DNA of 8,309 nt, taken from assembly GCA_937927435.1 (NCBI GenBank), contig CALBDW010000017.1:1-8309 (forward strand), written 5' to 3'. Position 1 is the stretch's first letter. Each line of letters begins with the position of its first letter. The notes under the pieces were generated by a model. That model was not told the origin of the DNA, ran no database searches, and was given only the letters and a program-made list of their open reading frames with translations. Of the stretch, positions 5,256-8,309 are shown one piece after another. The DNA is from an uncultured Bdellovibrionales bacterium (GTDB taxonomy: Bacteria > Bdellovibrionota > Bdellovibrionia > Bdellovibrionales > JAMPXM01). The position numbers and the translations under genes were made by a program.

Positions 5256-8200
5256 ATAGTGCCTGGCTTTTTAACTTTCTCTGGACCGGACGAAGATGAT
5301 GGTTGCGGACACAGCCGGTCGAGAATCATGAGTTCGTCATAGATGTTGGGCCAGTTGATGTTCTCCATGCGCACGATCAGGCGCATATCGGGCGTGAGCG
5401 AGTATTTTTTCGGCTCACGGGTCGCCAATGCCACGACTTCGGTAGGAGGCAACGGTGTTTTGTCCGTAAAGGCCAACGAAATGGATTTCGTTCCCGAACT
5501 GAGGTCGCGTACTCCGAGTTTGCGGCAGTGATGGCGGATAAGCATAAGACCCATCAGATTGATAACCGGCTCGGGAAGCTTGCCGAACTGGTCGTTCAAC
5601 TCTTCCTCAAGTCTTTCCATATCGTCCGGCGACGCGATTTCACTCATTGTTTTGTAGTAAGCGAGGCGGATCCGGATGTCGGGGATGTAACTGTCGGGAA
5701 TGAGAGCCGGAATTCGCACGTTGATTTCAGGGTCGATCGTTTCAACGATCTCCTCGCCTTTAACCGTTCGGATCGCCTCATCAAGCAGCTCGAGATACAG
5801 CTCGTACCCGACGGCATCGATGTGCCCGGACTGGTCTTCGCCGAGAATATTTCCGGCGCCCCGCAGTTCCAGGTCGTGATGGGCGATACGGATACCGCTG
5901 CCGAGAGCCGTATTCTCCTGGATGATCTTCAGGCGCTCCTGCGCTTCCTTGTCGATGCGTTTATTGGGTGGGATCAAGAGGTAGCAGTAGGCCCGTTCTT
6001 TGCTGCGCCCGACCCGACCCCGCAATTGGTAAAGCTGGCTCAAGCCGAGTTGGTGAGCGTTGTCGATAAACATTGTATTTGCGCGCGGGTTATCGATACC
6101 GGATTCGATGATCGTCGTGCAAACGAGAACGTCGATTTGATGGTGATAAAAAGCGACCATTACCTTTTCGAGCTCGTCCTCGTCCATTTGCCCGTGCCCG
6201 ATGCGTATGCGGGCGTTAGGAACGATTTCGCGTAACTGATCGGCGACTTCGTAAATGCTCTGCACTCGGTTGTGCAGGAAAAAAACCTGCCCGCCGCGCT
6301 GGATCTCAGCTTCGATCGCCTTGCGAATCGTTTCGCGGTCGAACTTCGTGACAAAGGTACGCGTGGGTAAGCGGTCGACCGGCGGCGTGTTGATGATACT
6401 CAGGTCGCGCATCCCGACAAGGCTCATGTTCAGCGTGCGCGGAATGGGGGTTGCCGAAAGCGTGAGAGTGTCGACTCCGACCTTCATTTTCCGGATCTTC
6501 TCCTTGTGAGCGACGCCGAACCGTTGTTCCTCGTCGATGATCAGAAGACCCAAGTTTTTGAACGTGACGTCTTTGCTGAGAAGCCGGTGGGTTCCGATGA
6601 TGATGTCGATCTTTCCTTCGCGAAGCTCTTCGAGAATTTTCCGCGCATCCGAATTGGAGACGAAACGGTTGAGCGCTTTGATCGTGACCGGCCAGACCTT
6701 GAAGCGCTTTTGAAACGTTTCAAGATGTTGGAAGCACAAGACAGTCGTCGGCGCTAAGACGGCGACCTGCCGTTTACCTTCGATGGCCTTGAAGGCAGCG
6801 CGCATAGCCACTTCCGTTTTACCGAAACCGACGTCGCCGCAAACCAGGCGATCCATCGGTCGGTCGGACGTCATGTCTTTTACAATATCGTCGATCGCTT
6901 TTAGTTGATCTTCGGTTTCATCATAGGGAAAAGCTGCTTCAAAGCTGGCGAAATCGTCGTCATTCGGCGGAAAAGGCAGGCGATTGATCTGGCTCCGCTT
7001 CGCGTAAAGCTGCAAGAGCTCGGCGGCGATTTCGCGCAAGTGGTTGCGCACTTTGATTTTGGTTTTTTGCCATTGGGTTCCGCCAAGCTTGTCGACAAGG
7101 TGAACTCCCCGCGGTCCCGAATATTTCTGGATTTGGTTGATCCGGTAAATGGGGAGGTAAAGCTTATCACCGTCTTTGTAGGAAAGCGTGATGAACTCGG
7201 CTTCGATTCCGCCGATGGACATCACTTTCAACCCTTCGTAGATGCCGATTCCATGTAGGACGTGGACAACAGGATCGCCCGGCTTGAGGTCCGCGAAGCT
7301 AACGGCTTGAGCCCGTTGTTCCAGCGTGCTCGATGTCTTATGTTCTCTCGGTCGCCGTTGCTTCTTTCCGAAAAAGTCTTCATCTCGTAGGAAAACGAGC
7401 TGTTCGTCAGGAAGCCGCAGGCTTTCTGATAGTCCGCGCGGAACAATGTGAATCAGATTCGGGTCTTGGATCTGTTCTTCAAACCAGTGCGGGAGGGCGT
7501 AGTCGTCTTCATCGACGATTCGCGGTTGAAAGTGGCTCTTCTCCAAGAACGCCGCCAATCGTTGGCTTTGAGCGACCGTGCCTGCCGCGATCAAAACAGC
7601 TGCCCCGTTTTTCCGCCAATCGTGCACGCGGGAGAGTGCTTGGTCCATCGCTTCGTTGGCGGTTGGGGCCGGAGGAAATTTGATCTCTTGGATAGAAGCG
7701 TGGATGCGTTCGTCCGCCGATTCCTCTGCTCCGGGAAAATCTTGAATCTCGATTTTCGAGAAGGTGACCGTTCTTCGGGCGAAGTCCTGAGGGAACTGGT
7801 CATAAGTTAAGAACAGGTCGCTGACGGCCGGGCGGATGGCCGCTCCTTCGGATTCAGCGAACTCTTTTTTCATCCGCTCGATAAGGAGATCGGCTTCGCG
7901 TGCGATCTCGATCGGGTTGATCAGCCAGAGGTTCACATCACCGGCGGCGAAATGTTCGACCGGTGACGCGAAGGACTCGTAAAAATCGCCGATTAAAAAC
8001 TCGACTCCCGGGAAGAAATTGCCATGGGTCAGCGATTGTTGAATCGCATCTTTATCGAATTCATCGACGGGACGGCCCTCGACATTTTCGCGGTAGCGCC
8101 GGGCGGCTCGAAAACGCGTTTCGTCATTGTAGAGTGTTTCGCGCGGCGGAATGATTGTGAAAGAGTCGATCTCGAACTCAGACCGTTGCGTCTCGGGATT

Positions 8201-8309
8201 GAAATGCCGCAGAGATTCAATCGTGTCGCCGAATAGTTCAATCCGCACCGGCAATTTGTGGGCTGGCGAATAGATGTCGACGATCCCCCCGCGGATGGCG
8301 AACGAGCCT
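5231..8309 (-). CDS. mfd: Transcription-repair coupling factor Mfd (5' end missing)
   Basis: Mfd is a DNA translocase that removes RNA polymerase stalled at lesions and recruits UvrA for nucleotide excision repair. The frame is open to the window edge, giving 1025 residues; against a usual length near 1150 about 130-150 N-terminal residues lie outside. An internal TTG at 8254 is not the start, because GSFAIRGGIVDIYSPAHKLP upstream of it is conserved Mfd sequence. Visible parts, numbered from 8308: remainder of the UvrB-like domain (1-300, including PVRIELFGDTIESLRHF and QRS); RNA polymerase interaction domain (about 335-400, DPVVHVLHGIGIYEGL); translocase from about 460 with Walker A GDVGFGKTE (about 490), DEEQRFG (about 590), TLSATPIPRTL, and QLRGRVGR (about 760); TRG motif HHDLELRGAGNILGEDQSGHI (about 805-830); C-terminal UvrA-masking domain (about 868-1000). 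A low-complexity tail (PSSSSGPEKVKKPG) ends it. All motor motifs look intact. Confidence 0.98.
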   Translation of the reverse strand, partial: GSFAIRGGIVDIYSPAHKLPVRIELFGDTIESLRHFNPETQRSEFEIDSFTIIPPRETLYNDETRFRAARRYRENVEGRPVDEFDKDAIQQSLTHGNFFPGVEFLIGDFYESFASPVEHFAAGDVNLWLINPIEIAREADLLIERMKKEFAESEGAAIRPAVSDLFLTYDQFPQDFARRTVTFSKIEIQDFPGAEESADERIHASIQEIKFPPAPTANEAMDQALSRVHDWRKNGAAVLIAAGTVAQSQRLAAFLEKSHFQPRIVDEDDYALPHWFEEQIQDPNLIHIVPRGLSESLRLPDEQLVFLRDEDFFGKKQRRPREHKTSSTLEQRAQAVSFADLKPGDPVVHVLHGIGIYEGLKVMSIGGIEAEFITLSYKDGDKLYLPIYRINQIQKYSGPRGVHLVDKLGGTQWQKTKIKVRNHLREIAAELLQLYAKRSQINRLPFPPNDDDFASFEAAFPYDETEDQLKAIDDIVKDMTSDRPMDRLVCGDVGFGKTEVAMRAAFKAIEGKRQVAVLAPTTVLCFQHLETFQKRFKVWPVTIKALNRFVSNSDARKILEELREGKIDIIIGTHRLLSKDVTFKNLGLLIIDEEQRFGVAHKEKIRKMKVGVDTLTLSATPIPRTLNMSLVGMRDLSIINTPPVDRLPTRTFVTKFDRETIRKAIEAEIQRGGQVFFLHNRVQSIYEVADQLREIVPNARIRIGHGQMDEDELEKVMVAFYHHQIDVLVCTTIIESGIDNPRANTMFIDNAHQLGLSQLYQLRGRVGRSKERAYCYLLIPPNKRIDKEAQERLKIIQENTALGSGIRIAHHDLELRGAGNILGEDQSGHIDAVGYELYLELLDEAIRTVKGEEIVETIDPEINVRIPALIPDSYIPDIRIRLAYYKTMSEIASPDDMERLEEELNDQFGKLPEPVINLMGLMLIRHHCRKLGVRDLSSGTKSISLAFTDKTPLPPTEVVALATREPKKYSLTPDMRLIVRMENINWPNIYDELMILDRLCPQPSSSSGPEKVKKPGTIGQTHPRR

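Noticed and set aside
5303..6235. 310-codon plus-strand open frame inside mfd
   Set aside because: It lies opposite the conserved Mfd translocase and C-terminal domains and has no recognisable protein pattern.
8252..8254. TTG as the start of mfd
   Set aside because: The frame continues upstream to the window edge with conserved Mfd residues (GSFAIRGGIVDIYSP), so the gene is cut by the window and not initiated here.
1..8309. CRISPR arrays, tRNA or rRNA genes, insertion sequences, prophage or toxin-antitoxin and defence modules
   Set aside because: No regularly spaced repeats, tRNA-like or rRNA-like sequence, transposase motifs or inverted-repeat ends were seen. Nearly every base belongs to one of six genes, five of which are ordinary well-known families.

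Overview
The window comes from a bacterial chromosome of moderately GC-rich composition and is almost entirely coding. It holds six genes in two convergent blocks. The F-ATPase subunits, particularly the gamma subunit, read like those of Bdellovibrio-type bacteria (Bdellovibrionota, formerly Deltaproteobacteria). This placement rests on recalled sequence resemblance and on an exported two-domain GH3 enzyme, so it is an inference. There are no mobile elements, tRNAs, rRNAs or CRISPR repeats.

Plus-strand block (1-3562): the distal end of an atp operon in the order atpA (3' end only), atpG, atpD, atpC, encoding the alpha, gamma, beta and epsilon subunits of the F1 sector. The genes are tightly packed: 19 nt between atpA and atpG, 4 nt between atpG and atpD, and a 1-nt TAATG overlap between atpD and atpC. 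A sixth-frame-consistent gene of unknown function follows with no gap. Its strong Shine-Dalgarno sequence lies inside the end of atpC, so it is probably co-transcribed and translationally coupled to the ATPase genes.

Minus-strand block (8309-3571): mfd, the transcription-repair coupling factor, lacking its first part (outside the window), is followed after 10 nt by a gene for a secreted or lipid-anchored family 3 glycoside hydrolase of the NagZ (beta-N-acetylhexosaminidase) type. The hydrolase gene has no visible Shine-Dalgarno sequence. A promoter-like sequence lies across the mfd stop codon, so it may have its own, possibly leaderless, transcript.

The two blocks meet tail to tail with only 8 nt between stop codons and no recognisable terminator. 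No gene-free stretch exceeds 20 nt. I see no clearly new biological system. The items most worth a second look are the unknown gene attached to the atp operon, the exported two-domain NagZ-like enzyme and its start region, and an excess of the palindrome CGATCG across the window.
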